Both the position numbers and the translations under genes were made by a program. A DNA stretch of 64,000 nucleotides, taken from positions 1,489,340 through 1,553,339 of the forward strand of contig JAMWFC010000044.1 in NCBI GenBank assembly GCA_027475525.1, written 5' to 3'. Positions 1 through 12,409 of the stretch are shown here, piece by piece. The notes below the pieces were generated by a model. It made no database searches. It saw only the letters and a program-made list of their open reading frames with translations, and was not told the origin of the DNA. Source of the stretch: Macrolepiota albuminosa. Its lineage: Eukaryota > Basidiomycota > Agaricomycetes > Agaricales > Agaricaceae. How positions within the stretch are numbered: the first letter of the stretch is position 1; every line of letters starts with the position of its first letter.

Positions 1-1792
1 GTGGCAGTGGGCATGCATTTCCTGTTCTTGGAGGTCCAGGCTCATAGTGGGCCTTAGCCAGTGGTCACCTATCAGATACGCATCATGTGTTGCTATCTAC
101 AAAAAGTATCTTTGTTTCTTTAAGAAGTCTTTGCATTATTGTTTCTTCCATACTTTTGTGTGGATAGGTCTGCTCCCAAAGATTTTCTCTGCACAATCAG
201 CTATGTGGTCAAGGTTCTTATTTGTGTGTGTTCTTGACAGAGTATTTTTCTTCTCCTTTATTGATCTTATAGCTTTGTATGCTGATTTCTGCATGGTCGC
301 ACTCAGTTTTGCACCTGATATTACCCAAGCTGGGTCAATCTGCATGTTGAGCCCTGTTTAGGCTTCTACTGTGGCAGTGCTGGCCAGCTTGTTGGCCCCC
401 TTGTTTCTGCAATGGCCAGAATAGCCTTTAGCAAGTCCTTGTCCTCTGCTTTTGTAGTCTTGCAATGGTAACCCATGCTAGGGCTGCATTTGTGGTGTTG
501 AGGTAGCCAGAGTCCTCATTTTTCTCTAGGTTTCTTGTAACTAAGTTAATTGTGTACATCAAGTCTACCTCAATCTCAATATTTGCATTGACTAGACTAT
601 GCTTTATTGCCTTTTTCAGCATAAGAAGCTCTCCTGTCTAGTTAGACTGGGTGAAATCCTGCAGCACTTTTATGCATCTGTTCAGGGGGTTGTCCTCAGA
701 GTAGTAGACCCTGGCCCCTGCACTTGCATTAGCATCTCCATTACTTTTATGCATCTGTTCAGGGGGTTGTCCTCAGAGTAGTAGACCCTGGCCCCTGCAC
801 TTGCATTAGCATCTCCATTGTGTAGGCATGATCCATCTGTTATGAAGATCAGGCACTCAGCCATGGTTAGTGCAGGGCTCCATTGTGGGAGAACTCATGA
901 CTTCTTGCCCTTAGTGATGACCCTAAATAAATCTGCCAGGTTTCCTTTGGTAACCATCTTTGCATCAAAGTATATCCAACCCTCCTTGATGGGGCTCGCA
1001 CTTTCCTGGGTGCTGGCAACATTTTGTGGAGGGGGGACTTGTCTTGGGTCCCATTTGGGGGGGAGGGTATCCAGCAGCTCTTTAGCTCTTGTAGCGCAGC
1101 TATGTGGCATGAGACAACCAGTCCTCTCTTCCATACTATTGCATGCGCTGCATTTGCATTTGTCAGATGATCTGTGACCCACATGTGCCAGTATGCAGGC
1201 CAGTAACTCAGCATTACCCATCATCAACTAGTGGTTGCTCTTTAGGCAAGAACTTACTCCTTGGTTCAAGTAGCAAATCCTTCTGCTAGCCTCTCCATGG
1301 TACCAGATTGGTCTCAGGTTTAGGAAATCTTTGCTCAAGGACAGGCCATCAGTTCTCACACTGTACTTTCTAGCTGTGTGTATGAGGGACCTTAGGTCCT
1401 CTTAGAGCCCTGCTCTGGATGAGGTTGCTGGCATCCATGATTGGAGGAAGGTGTTCACCCTCACTCAGGGGTTGATATGTTGTTCAGAGGTTGGCACAAT
1501 CAAGGCAAATAGAGCATCCACAATACATGCTCAGAGAAGGCAGGCAGGACCAAAGCTAAGATACGACCTCAGCCACATCATGTTGATGGCCTTGTTTCTT
1601 GCTGCTAGGTCTAGGAGAGCCCTTTCCCCTTTGTTTTGTGGTGCATACAAGATGTGTTTGGCCACAGAGGCTCTCTTGTTGTGCCAGACAAAGGCTCTTA
1701 TTTTCCATATCAGGGCTCTATCAATTTCAGCCAGCATTCCTTGGACTTGTGAAAGGTATTGGGTCATGCCTCCTATGACTATCTAAACAATC
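1..1792 (-). pseudogene. Decayed LINE-type retroelement, C-terminal part (RT end, Cys/His segment, RNase H)
   Basis: Read on the minus strand, broken frames show in order: the end of a LINE reverse transcriptase (about 1767-1531, the stretch with VWHNKR and ARNKA that follows the catalytic core), a Cys/His segment (about 1227-1090, C-x-C..C then KELLDTLPPKWDP), and an RNase H domain (about 864-400, opening FITDGSC). The same order occurs in the better preserved LINE at 36684-40332, which supports the call. The fingers and palm with the YxDD motif are missing: homology stops near 1792, where the accessory-ORF relic of element A begins, so this is a 5'-truncated insertion whose 3' end lies left of the window. 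Stops and frameshifts throughout; not functional. Confidence 0.75.
666..819. repeat. Perfect 77-bp tandem duplication
   Basis: Two identical copies (666-742 and 743-819) abut exactly; the flanking bases differ on both sides. One of a set of same-period duplications in this window, discussed in the findings as a likely assembly junction inside the LINE relic. Confidence 0.95.
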
Positions 1793-2640
1793 AGGCATCT
1801 CCCTTCTATAGAGGGGTCTTGATGATATTGTCATTATGCTGCTGAAGCATAATGATCTCATCCAGGAGGCCAGTAATCACTATCTGGGCCACAAGGTCTG
1901 CCAGAAATGCAGATTCCGGTGGCACTTGCTGTCCAGTAGAAATGAATTGTCTTCAGATAGCCTCTGCCTGAGGGTCCAGCATCTCTGAAGGTGTTCTAAT
2001 CTCCTTTCCTTTTCCTTTTTCCACATATGACAAGCACTGCAAAGATGGTGCATGACAAGGAGATGGAGATGCTCATCAAGATGGTGTTCAAAGTCAGGGT
2101 TGACCTCAATTTTGTACTCTAGATGCTGGCTCATCTTGCCTGCACCCTACTACTTCCTGAGGCACTCCCCCTCATGCCATGGCACTCTTCAGAGGCAATC
2201 GCCTCTAGTCTCTTCTATACAAGTCTTGCAGGGGCAGCATCCTATCTTATTGTCATCAAGGTTGCACCACCTTGCCCTTGTCTTGTGGCTGACACCCTGC
2301 ATCATTGTCCACATTCATAGGTGCTATTTGTGGTGCAGTTAGTGCTTTTTCATCCAAAAGGAGTGTACTTGCACTCTGGGTTTGCACCTGCTGCATTGGC
2401 ATTGGCATACCCCACATCACCTATCCCCCCATCTGCTGTCCAGGGCCAGCTGGTCCTGGAAAGTACTGCATTTGGAAGAAAGGTGGAAAAAACTGCAGAG
2501 GTTGTCCAAATTAGGCTGGGTTCTGCCCAAACTAGAACACCATAGCATATGATGCCACACTTGGTATTGTCACAGGCTGTTGATTTTATTGCTGAGAGCA
2601 ATCTCTCCCTCCTTCAGAATCCTGTGGGTTCTGAGGCTGC
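1793..2640 (-). pseudogene. Relic of the accessory ORF downstream of pol (element A)
   Basis: Several short frames with stops translate into a Q/P/G-rich stretch followed by a segment containing VPPESAFL, which aligns with VPAESSFL in the accessory ORF of element B, and both continue into a similar L/D-rich helix. The position (directly after the integrase stop) and orientation are the same in both elements, so the extra ORF was part of the family before A and B diverged. It is cut off by the LINE at about 1792. Function unknown. Confidence 0.6.
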
Positions 2641-2905
2641 AGCTCACTAGTCGTACACTAGTAAGAGTACAACATGTATGAAACATGGAAATTTGTCAGT
2701 GAAAAAAAATACAATAAAATTCCCCATCATCAGGTTACATAACCTGATCCAACCATCATATCCGCATCGTGATCTGCACTATCTCATCAGATGGAGGACA
2801 AACTCCATTTTATCCATACAACAACCAAATGATCTGATCTGGATCAAATCCTCTTCCAATCCAAGTTCTGACTAATCTGGTCTAGATTTTATCACAGTTA
2901 TCAGG
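2641..2905. other. Spacer between pol and accessory ORF of element A
   Basis: AT-rich sequence matching in position the short spacer between integrase and accessory ORF in element B. No open frame or regulatory motif recognised. Confidence 0.5.
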
Positions 2906-5900
2906 CTAAGCACATGAGTGCTTAGCAAGCTGACTTGGGTGTTTCACACCTTGCAGCTCCAAGTAATGATCCAATGCTGCCAATTTGGCACATGTGTGAT
3001 ATGACTCCCATGTCATATCACCAGCACTCCATCGTATCTCAAATTCAAGGTGTGTTCCTTCCTGCCACCAATGGCCCAGAATCTCTTCAACAAACCACTC
3101 CTGTTCATCACTGGTGCCAAAATCATATGTCTTGAGCATCACCCAATTAGAAAACATAGCATCATTGTTCATATTATATTGCCTAAGTAACAACACATAA
3201 AACTTAGGCACAATCCAATGTGCTTGCAGAGCTGCAGGCAGCTCTAGAACATAGTTCAATGTGCTTGGTTCCATGACCAAGACCTTGTACAGTCCAATGA
3301 ATTTTGGGCACAGCTTTCTCACACTCCCTTTCAGGAGATTCAAGTTCTTGGTTGACAAGTATACTAACATACCAGATATTAGCTCAGGTTTGTCACTCCA
3401 CATATTGTTTGCATGTCATGCCTGTATGACACATGCTGCAATGATATCATTATGTGCATTGGCAAGATTCTCCAACACTTTTTGTGCAAAGTCCTTCACC
3501 TCTTTATAAACGACTCTGTCCTCTCTGAGTTCCTGCATCATGGAGGGCATGTATCCTCCATTGAGCTCAAACAGTACATATTTTGTGGTTTCTGACACAC
3601 TCACATTGATTGCAAACTCTGTCAGTGATATTCTATCTACCCAGTCATGTTGGTCTGATCAGACCACCATACAAAATATCTGAGCAATACTCCTATTTGC
3701 TTGCTCTATTTGTCCATTCATCTGTGGATGGAACAAGGTTGACATAAGCAGTTTAGCTCCCAAGAGCTTGTGAAGCTCCCACCACCAGTGAGATGTAAAC
3801 TTTGCATCTCTATTGCTCATGATTGAGCTCAGAAGGCTGTGCAGCCTTACAATCTCCTATAAGTATATCCAGAATAACTCTGATGCAGTAATAGTTGTGT
3901 GCAGTGGTATTAAATGCACCATACTGGTTATGCAGCAAATCACCACCCAAAAGTAGTTATAACCTTTGGATTCAGGAAATGGGCTGACAAAGTCTATTCC
4001 AATGGAGTCCCAAGGTTTGGTCAGAATAGGCAGAGAAAGCAACTTCCCTGCTGGCTTCTTATTGCTGGTCTTTGACTGCTGGCAGATCTGGCAGGTCTGG
4101 CAGAAGTTCATCACTTCCTTCTGCATTTGAGGCCACCAGTACTACTGCCTCAGGTACTCCATTGTTTTGTTGGTTTCAAAATGACCAACAGTCTCATGTG
4201 CTTGAGTAACGATCTGGGTGATCATTGTTTGGTCACATGGCAAACACACCACATTGTATCCTCAAACATTTGTTATCCAGATTAGTTCCTTCTCATTCAT
4301 GCTGAACCATGGGTAAGCCACTGCATTCTGCCAAATGTTGATATAGAATGCATCATGGCTGTAGTTTTTAAGTGTCTTCCATAGAAACTCATTGGTTTGA
4401 GGCACAGAAGAGTCAGAATACTCTCCTGCAGGTGATAATGCATCAGTGAGCATAATGTCTTAGCCATACAGTTCAAGGCCACTGCCTGTCACACTGTGAC
4501 TTGGCATTACCATCACCTTTGGCTGATCCTGTGCTAGTTGCTTAGCCTCTATGTCTCGGGTCTCTTGCCACTCTTGCAAGTGTCAACTGCGTCGAAGTTC
4601 GTTTGCTTGCATGGCTCAAAGCTCTACCACATGTACTTTCACTTCTTTGTAGCAATGGTACAGAAGATCATTGCCTTGGGAGTCAATACAAATATTTGCA
4701 TTGACATAGTCATGTGTCTTGTAGTGTTCACTGGCTCTATCACTCTCAAAGTATCTCAAAAGACAGTCAGCTACCTTGTTCAATTCTCCTTTGACATATG
4801 TGATGTCAAAGTTGTATCAGGACATATAGTCAATCCACCAGTGTTGCCAGGGAGACAGCATTGCTTGAGTCTTAAAAAACTCAAGTGCTTTATGATCTGT
4901 AATGATGTGGATCTTGTATCCCATCAATTTGTCTTCCCACTTGAGGAGTGCCTCAAGTATCGACAGTGTTTCCAGCTCATGGACCACATAGTTCTGTTGT
5001 ATCAAGGTGAACTTCCTTGATATGAACCCCGCTAGACAGCAATTCTGCCAGGAACTTCCCTGGCCATACATTGCTCCAACTCCCATCTTGGAGGCATTAC
5101 AGATGAGCCAAATCGGCTCATTCCACCTGGGATTTATTGGCTGAATGACTAGTGTCTTTGAGCAAATCCTCTTGATCATCTCAAAGCAACACTGGTGTAT
5201 AGGTCTCCATATAAATGGAGCTGCATTGTAATGGACAGAGGTCGAGTATATGCTGGTATATCAGGCAGACAGTTGCTGATATAGTTTACCAGTCCAACAA
5301 ATCATTGGACATTATTATAATTGTGGGGCACACACCATTCACATATGCAATCAATTTTATCCTGGTCAGGGTGAATATTCTAACTGTCAATCTTGTGTCC
5401 AAGGCAGTCTACTGTCTTGGCATATAGTTTACATTTTTTCCATTTGAGGTACAGTAAATTGGACCGCAGTCGCTTGAAAATAACATGAAGATGCTCTTTG
5501 TGTTCTTCAATTGAATCGGAATATATAAACATGTTGTCCAGATATATATGCATTTGTCAGATCAATTTTTGACCTGAACTTTGCCCTGGCCACATCTTCT
5601 TGAATTACTTCCTAATCCAGGAGTGGCGTAACGTTCTTTACTGTGTTGTCATTGCATTGGCAAGCATCCAATGCAGTCCTCAGGATACCATCTTTCTTTG
5701 GGATGCACAATAGTGGTATAGCTTCAGATGCCAGTTGGGCTTCCCACCAGTAGGCTCTCAAGTACCAATTGGTCTTGTCTCTGAGCTGCAGCTGCAGTGC
5801 CATTGGATATTGTAGCAGATAGTATTTATATACCTTATTCTTATCAATAAGGTTGATTTCATAGTTGACCTCCTGCCAAGGAGATAATTCCTTCTTGGTT

Positions 5901-7176
5901 CTGTTCAGAATATCCCCAAATTCCTGCTACTATTGCAGCCACAGGTCTGGAATATCCTCCTCCATAAAACCAGTGGTTTTACCTTTGCCTTTTCAGTCCA
6001 CATCCTGGCAAGGGTGCCTGGGTAACTTTGCTTGTATAGCTGGGCAGGTGTACTTCTCTCTGAGGGCAGTAATCCTCAGCTCACTCTCATCTGATGTGTG
6101 CAATCACACAGGCACATCCTTTTTACTTTTTTGTGACATCATAGACAGTCCGTTGAAAAACACCTCACTTGGTGGCGATATCTTGTCATCATTAGCTTGA
6201 CAATACAACTCCTTCTTTGGTGTCTAGCATGGTCCATTCCATGCATACATCAACGCCACTAACTCATTCCACTCAGCAGGTATCCATGGGTCAAACGCCC
6301 ATTCAAAAGTGGGATGAAATACAGGTCAATTCCAGATCAACTAGTTCATCTGTGTGGAGGATGTTTTGTCCTTCATCTTTTCCTGTTCGTTATCTGCCAC
6401 AAGGTCCTCAACCTTGACTCGAGACAACGTTGGTTGGCAATTCATGCTTGTTGTGTGCTGAGGCCTCTTGTCCTCAGGCTGCGTTTTATGCTTTATCTTG
6501 GAGCTTTCCCCCTTCTTCAGAGTATGTTTGTACTCTACAGCCTTGCTTCTTAGCACCGTCAACACTGGGCTATTCATTGGCAAGTTTACATGAGCTTGCT
6601 CCTTATCCTCTCCATCCTCCATGGTAGGCGCTTTACTGCCACTCTCTAGTCAGTGTTGTCTGACTAGCATCTTTTTTTTTGTGGCACAGTGTTGATGGAG
6701 ATGTCCATTGCCATTGTCCACATTCACTTGTATAGCAGAGATGATGTTGCCATCTACTACAATCTTATTCTTCTTGAAATTAAGAAGGACATTGTGCTTT
6801 CTCATATATGGCATCCCTATAATCATGTCGTAGTAATTAAAATTTGCTATGTCCAGATACTCTTTAGTCCTCGATTTTGCACAGGCAATACTTGCCTGTG
6901 TACTAAACTGTACTGCAGCTCAACTGCCTACAGTGCCCAACTGAAGGAGTAGTGGCTCCTTCAGCTCACTAACATAGATATTGTGCACTTGACAAAACTG
7001 AGGTGTCACCTCAGTAGTCATACTTCCTGAATCTCACAAGGTCCATGTCTTGTGGCCATTTACCTCTATGTACAACACAAGGCACTCCTTGTCCTCATGC
7101 TTCAGCACTGGTCTCATCAGTTTCTCTGGAGCCTTGCAAAGGTATACTTTATACACCTTTATGTTGGCTGCTCCTA
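2906..7176 (-). pseudogene. Pol relic of element A: protease, RT, RNase H, integrase, chromodomain
   Basis: Integrase end and chromodomain (3403-2906; KLCPKFIGLYKV, then EWFVEEILGHWW and the TWES motif), integrase Cys pair and first catalytic Asp (4126-3857; CQTCQICQQSK, IGIDFVSPFPES), RNase H (5179-4817; WLICNASKMGVGAMYG), RT fingers (5803-5612; PLLCIPKKDGILRTALD) and a protease remnant (7176-6689) follow the order of element B. Frames are broken by many stops and indels. A retains the RT segment LRTALDAC that has suffered a small deletion in B, and has CGA in RT where B has TGA, so each copy helps interpret the other. No coding capacity remains. Confidence 0.8.
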
Positions 7177-7180
7177 CTGG

Positions 7181-8117
7181 TGATAGGACCCCATACAGGA
7201 TCAGCGCATCAACGGCAGGCGACGGCAACGCGGCACCAACTCGGGATACCTTAGCGTGCGCTAATTATCCAATTTTGGCAATATTTGACGGCCACACACG
7301 GCAAGAAGCAGATCTGATCAGTGATAGTGCCGACAGCAGCAGGAATAACAACTGACAGATGGCATCAGTCACTGACGACAGCGCTTGGCGAGAAGATTGA
7401 TGATCTGTCAAAAACCGACAGACAGCTTGGCGTTTGACCTTGGCGGCTGACATCGCTTAGCGCTCCCGATTTGGCGCCCGACACCGCTTAGGTATGTTGA
7501 TAGACAGAAGAATAATGGATTGATGATTTAGCGTTGCGATCTGCCACCTGGCGCCGCTAAGGGTCTTGAATAGACAGCAGGGATCTGAAACCGTTGGAGC
7601 TACCCCTATGAAATTTTCCAGTTTACCGCACTTTGGCAATGGTTGGTCACTGGCGACGGTGAACTTCTTATAGTATATAAAGTACTTACCGACTTGTACA
7701 TACACATCAGAACAATAGACCAGAATTTCCTGCTCCTCTTTCGTCAGTCTCCCTTACGCTCAAGATCTCATTTACGGTCGGCAACGTCGAACTCATCAGC
7801 AGTTGCAGACTCTCGCTAGTCTTCGGCACACTCACGCCTTGCAGTTACGGCAGGCATCATTGACGCTTAGACTACGCTAAGCTTACCGTGTTCTTGTCGC
7901 TGTCCTTGCCGTGTTCACTTACCGCATTTTCCTTAGGCGCTTTACCTTAGCGCTTGACACTTGCCGACACCCGTTACTGACTTTTTACCTTCTTCACAGA
8001 CGTGTTCTCTGGGACCTGCCCGGAACTCCCTCATCACTTATAGCGCACACAACGCAAGCTTTTGGTACGGTAACACTATAGTTACATTTGTTACTGACCA
8101 AACTTTGGGCGTCATCA
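7181..8117 (+). mobile_element. Solo LTR of the element-E family
   Basis: 937 bp running from TGATAGGACC to GGGCGTCATCA (TG...CA ends), flanked by the 4-bp duplication CTGG (7177-7180 and 8118-8121). It aligns along its whole length with the 942-bp LTRs at 51411 and 61823. It sits between the protease and gag remnants of element A and has no internal region, so it is the product of LTR-LTR recombination. A TATATAAAG box lies near 7673, at the position of the TATA box in the intact LTRs. Confidence 0.93.
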
Positions 8118-8845
8118 CTGGTCAGTCTAGTATGCTGGTCAGGTAGTCTGTCAGAGCTCCCATGAACTCTGAGTCTGACTCCTGGGCATAGTAATCATTG
8201 TTGTACATGTTGACCTTGATGTACTCGTCCTCCAACAACTCCTCTGGAACAGAGGCAGTCCCACCCTCTGGTGGATTGTTACTGAGATTATCCACCTCAT
8301 CATCTTCCACATCAGATTCATTACCTGAATCTATCCCTTCTACATCAGGAATAGTGGTGTTAGCCACACATACATATGCACATGGCTTAGCCACTGGTTG
8401 TCCACTACTTTCTGGACATGCATTTGCGAAATGCCCAGGTCAGCCACATTTGAAGCACTTATTTGCTGCAAAAGGACAAGTTGCTTCAATCTGTGGTGGC
8501 CCATTTGGCATCTTGGCCATGTCAGCCACTTGTTGTGGTTGAGCATCCTCTTGATGTGGGCCCCTCTGAGGGTCCTGTGCCAGCAGGTCCCTCCGATCTG
8601 CCAGATAGTTGCTCTGGAAGTGTTGCTCCTATCAAGGTGCTGCCCTTACTACAAACCAAGAGTTCATATTACCCACCATTTTCTTCTGGTGTGCCCAGAA
8701 GGTGCCTACCCTCCAAGGTTCAGGCCTTTTTGTTGGTTGAGTCTTTGAGCTATGCAGCTCAAAGTGTTTTGTGATTTTGTGGGCTTGCTTGTAGTGCAAT
8801 GCATGCGCTACAAATTCCTCTACTATATTCACTTTGGGCAATAGC

Positions 8846-9678
8846 TGTCATGACCCCTCTCCTCTGGGTCCATCCCAGGACACCCTTGGAACCCCATCCA
8901 GGACCCTCTCTCTGACCCCACAAATGTGCCCTGCCATCACGACTACTGACACCACCATCACACACATCAAAAGCCTGGCACCTCCAGCAACCCTGCATCA
9001 TGGACACCGTGATCAACTGCCATCAAACCACAATCAACGATTGGATCACACTACCCACTTCTGGGCCATCACACATTGTGCATCATGACTTCCTCCATGC
9101 CAACTAATTGCATGTTCCACATGTGCAATCCTGGTATACAGTCCCCCTCCCGCTACTCAATGCCTCCCAGAACTTATCTCAGACACCCCAGAACTCCAGA
9201 GACCCAGACCCAGCCCCATAGTACTTATAGTGTAGTTCCCTGTTGTATTTGCTAGTCTTGATTTTACATTTGATTGCTTGCATGCCCTTTTATTGACTAG
9301 TACGCACTAACTGGCATGCTTGACTGGCACGCTCTGACTAGCACACTCTAACTGGCACGCTCTGACTGGCACGCTCTAACTGGCACGCTCTGACTGGCAT
9401 GCTCTGACTGGCATGCTCAACTTGTTCACGTGCTCTTAAGACTGGTGCGCACTTTGCAACTTAAGCTTGACTAACTAGGTCTTGTCCTAGAACTCCCAAT
9501 TCTCAACTCGACTTCATCTGATTCCTGGACTAAGTCCCTTACCCTGGGAATCCCCCTGTTCATGTCCTGAACCCCAGGGCTCAGTCCAGAGTTTCAGACA
9601 CCCGAGTATCCATAGATCAAGTCCGCCTTGTAAGGGCATTGCTTTCTCAGAAAGCCCCCAATTCAGCGGAACCTGACA
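8846..9678 (+). mobile_element. Solo LTR of the element-G family
   Basis: 833 bp from TGTCATGACCCC to GGAACCTGACA, flanked by the 5-bp duplication ATAGC (8841-8845 and 9679-9683). It is related over most of its length to the LTR of element G (48191-48921) and to the LTR fragment at 47590-48190. It interrupts the gag relic of element A after the capsid region. Confidence 0.92.
9296..9423. repeat. 14-bp tandem repeat inside the solo LTR
   Basis: About eight imperfect copies of a 14-bp unit of the form ACTGGCAYGCTCTG. A shorter array of the same unit lies at about 48045-48115 in the related LTR fragment, so this is a variable repeat of the LTR family, possibly a protein-binding array. Confidence 0.85.
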
Positions 9679-10521
9679 ATAGCCTATTATTACAAATGAG
9701 AGACTCTCTCATTGCATTGGGTATCCTATGCAGGAATATGTTGATCATTACCCAGTTGTCTGAGTAAATAGACATATTCTGTGCATGGTCAATCAAGGTG
9801 TTATAGAACTCTTGAACACCCAATTTCTCCATATAGGAGGTCACAATGAATGCCTCCCAGGCATCCTGCATGGTGGATGCATTTACAACCTGTTATATAG
9901 TTCAAAGATTACATTCTTGAATGTCCATTGCTGTCTTGTGCAATTGTAGTGCAAGACATGATGTCAGAACCAGGCCTTGGCAGGTCCATCCACGAACTCT
10001 GGAAAAACAAATACACGTTCTCTGTCCAGACGATCACCACCATACTGGCATGCTGCCAGATGGTTGCACATATCCATTATCCAATTTTCTAAGTCGCTAA
10101 ACTTAAACTCTCCTCTGTATGGATAGATGTGTTTTGACTCCACCTTTTATGGTTTTATATCTTTGGGTAGGTGCAATGCTACACCTACCACATCATCAAT
10201 GATACTACTGAGGTGCTGGTGCATATTCTCAGTATACACCTTTGTCGCCTCAGTTACTTCAGGTGTTTTATTTCTGCCTTCAGCAGGCGGCATCATGGAA
10301 AATGCATGTACAGATCGTTGATCTGTATAGTATGATTTTCCTGCTTCATTCCAGTGTGGTGGGGCCTTCCATCCACCTTGTTCCTCCATCACCTGTCGAT
10401 CAGAAATTTGACTCAGCTCTGAAGAGGGAGGAGACAACTTTGGCTTTGCTGAAGGGGATATATTTGGTATCAAATTTGCTCCCTCTGGAGTCAAGGCAGC
10501 TGATCCTCTATTAGCCTTGCG

Positions 10522-10675
10522 GTACATATATGCTTGGGCTTCAAGCTCAAGAATCTGAACATACAAAGTAATATATTCAATGTTATTTAACTGAGATAGT
10601 ACATATATGCTTGGGCTTCAAGCTCAAGAATCTGAACATACAAAGTAATATATTCAATGTTATTTAACTGAGATA
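10522..10675. repeat. Perfect 77-bp tandem duplication
   Basis: Copies at 10522-10598 and 10599-10675 are identical, with mismatching flanks. It lies in the gag relic of element A. Confidence 0.95.
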
Positions 10676-11050
10676 CATTGTCACCTCAAGCTTGTATCAA
10701 CTGTATGTGCTTCAGTACATATAGTCCTAGTTGAGCACACATTGTATCTTTAATAATGCTAGGGTATCTTTTCCATAGCATTGCACACTGAACCTGCAGA
10801 GTGGACTCGCTCCATCCACTCTCCTCATCATCAAAAGTTTTGTCCTCCCAGTGTACTGCCAGAGTTCTCTGCTCAGGAAGTGCTGCTTCCTAAGTCACTC
10901 CAACTTTCTGCTGATGTTGCATCATTGAAGTGGATTCAGTTGAAACTCTCCAACTGCCTGCTTCTGGTCTCAGCATTTTCTCCAGAGAGTACAACAAAGG
11001 TCTGCAACTTTTAGTAGGACCCTGAGCATTACTTCTGCTCTGAAACTATT

Positions 11051-11494
11051 GTCCTGACCTTCTGGCCTGCATGGGAGATACATTGTCCCTGCCAGGTTGT
11101 TGGTCCAGGTTTTTCACAGCTACTCCTGTTCTTGCTGCACCGCTTGGCGCAGCTATTGGCTGTACTTCACTCTACTGTATTCCTCCTAGCATTCTCTGAG
11201 GCTGTTGGAAGGGCTCCTCCCCTATAGCCTCAGTATATTCTGACCCAGAATGACCCAGGTCAGTTGCAGCAGCTTGAGGATAAGCCAATGACTGGTTGAT
11301 AGTCTCACTATTGTGGGTTGGTTCAGAAGATTGATTGGTATTTATTCCATGAGGCGTTGCTATGTCTCTTTTAGTCTGGAAATGTGCGTCTAAGAAGTTG
11401 ATGCACTGTTCGATGCAATTACAATCTAGGCTATCAGTCTAGACACATAGTTTTTGTCCGTAGTATCAGAATTGAACCTGAAAGGTTCAAAAAA
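11051..11494. other. 5' leader region of element A
   Basis: No gene recognised. A GAACCT-TTC-AGGTTC-type hairpin followed by a run of A (11,472-11,494) sits where element B has an A-run beside its 5' LTR, so this is probably the untranslated leader and primer region of element A (read on the minus strand). Confidence 0.4.
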
Positions 11495-12150
11495 GTGAAA
11501 CATTGTCAAGTAAAAGCTTAGCCTTATAGTCACATAGCAAAACCAGATTGGTATGCAATTCTAGTACTATGTATAACAGTAAAATTGGCTGCCTTATATA
11601 AGGCAGCCAGACAGTATGTACAGCATAATAATAAGTAATTAATATAATTATATATTAATTAAGTGAACAATATAATACAATATGTTACAGCTATATCTTG
11701 CTTCTTTTAATTTCTATTATAATTTAACCACTATTTACTTCAGGGCATATCAGAAATCTCTAGAGAAACATTAATTAAAAATAGGTTGAATAATTTCTAA
11801 CAAGGATTTCTCTAGAAAATTCTGAAAAAATTGCCTTATTAGGAAATTTTTATAAAAGTTTCTGAAGAAATACTCATTAAAAATTACATAACCTCTTTTT
11901 AATAGATATTTCTTCAGAAATATCTGGCATGCCCTGAAATAATTATTGTGTTGCCTACTATGCATCATCTTAATTCTTATAATCTTATAAAAGAGATATA
12001 TAATAAAAAAAGCTTGTTACATGGAACTTTACTTATTTTTCTTTATTATTTGCATATATTTATATATTTAAATATATCTGAGAAGTTATATTTAAATAAC
12101 TTCAATAGTTTTTTACTGCATACTATAGCTAGACCCAATAGATAGGTTCT
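11495..12150 (-). mobile_element. Putative 5' LTR of element A with a MITE-like insertion
   Basis: AT-rich sequence starting TGAAAC after an A-run, as element B's LTR starts TGTAAC after an A-run. It shares layout with the B LTR (an ACCAGATTGG-like box, a short GGCTGCC palindrome, then AT-rich sequence) but too little identity to fix the right edge. The MITE-like repeat at 11741-11936 interrupts it. The boundaries are inferred. Confidence 0.35.
11741..11936. mobile_element. MITE-like inverted-repeat element
   Basis: 196 bp with inverted ends of about 45 bp: the left end starts CAGGGCATATCAGAAATCTC and the right end, read inverted, starts CAGGGCATGCCAGATATTTC. It has no coding capacity and is very AT-rich. 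No convincing target-site duplication could be read, so the superfamily is open; CAGGG ends recall hAT-type MITEs. Confidence 0.6.
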
Positions 12151-12409
12151 GACTTATAGTCTAGTTTATAAAAGGCTTTATAGTATTATGTTACATATTC
12201 ATAGATTGTAAGTCCACTGAACCTCTAAAAAGGGCACTAGTTAATTTTAAAAGAATTTTATACTCTATTCTAAACTTTACTTAGTAGCAATATTTTGCTG
12301 TTGAAGCCTATCCTCTTTCTTATATATTACAAAGTCTTTTATTTTTACTTTGAAGCTTATTAATTAACACTTCAGTGACTTTTCCCTACTCATTTACTAT
12401 GAATGATCC
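12151..12409. other. AT-rich intergenic sequence
   Basis: No gene or repeat recognised; probably mutated transposon sequence continuous with its neighbours. Confidence 0.5.

Larger units (their letters stand above)
8122..11050 (-). pseudogene. Gag relic of element A, split by a solo LTR
   Basis: Two halves flank the solo LTR at 8846-9678. The upstream half (about 10,700-9,684) has the N-terminal helix region and the capsid-like stretch with EKLGVQEFYNTLIDHAQNM. The downstream half (8841-8122) has a zinc-knuckle remnant near 8,440 (C-x2-C, GHFANAC) and an acidic tail with PPEGGTASVPEE. Both match the gag of element B. Stops and frameshifts are present, and a perfect 77-bp tandem duplication lies at 10522-10675. 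Sequence from about 10,700 to 11,050 is Pro/Ser-rich when translated on the minus strand and probably encodes the Gag N-terminus. Confidence 0.7.
1793..11494 (-). mobile_element. Ty3/gypsy chromodomain element A, decayed and interrupted
   Basis: Minus-strand order is gag (about 10,700 down to 8,122), protease (7,176-6,689), RT (about 5,860-5,430), RNase H (5,430-4,817), integrase with chromodomain (4,450-2,906) and the relic of a downstream accessory ORF (2,640-1,793). This matches element B segment by segment, so A is a diverged copy of the same family. It is broken by two solo LTRs (7181-8117, 8846-9678) and by the LINE at its 3' end, so its 3' LTR is missing. A 5' LTR may begin at about 11,495. 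Confidence 0.8.

Noticed and set aside
867..1227. Overlapping frames on both strands near 1 kb as separate genes.
   Set aside because: They are alternative frames of the LINE relic's Cys/His segment.
9296..9423. A CRISPR-like array.
   Set aside because: 14-bp units without unique spacers, inside an LTR of a eukaryotic element.
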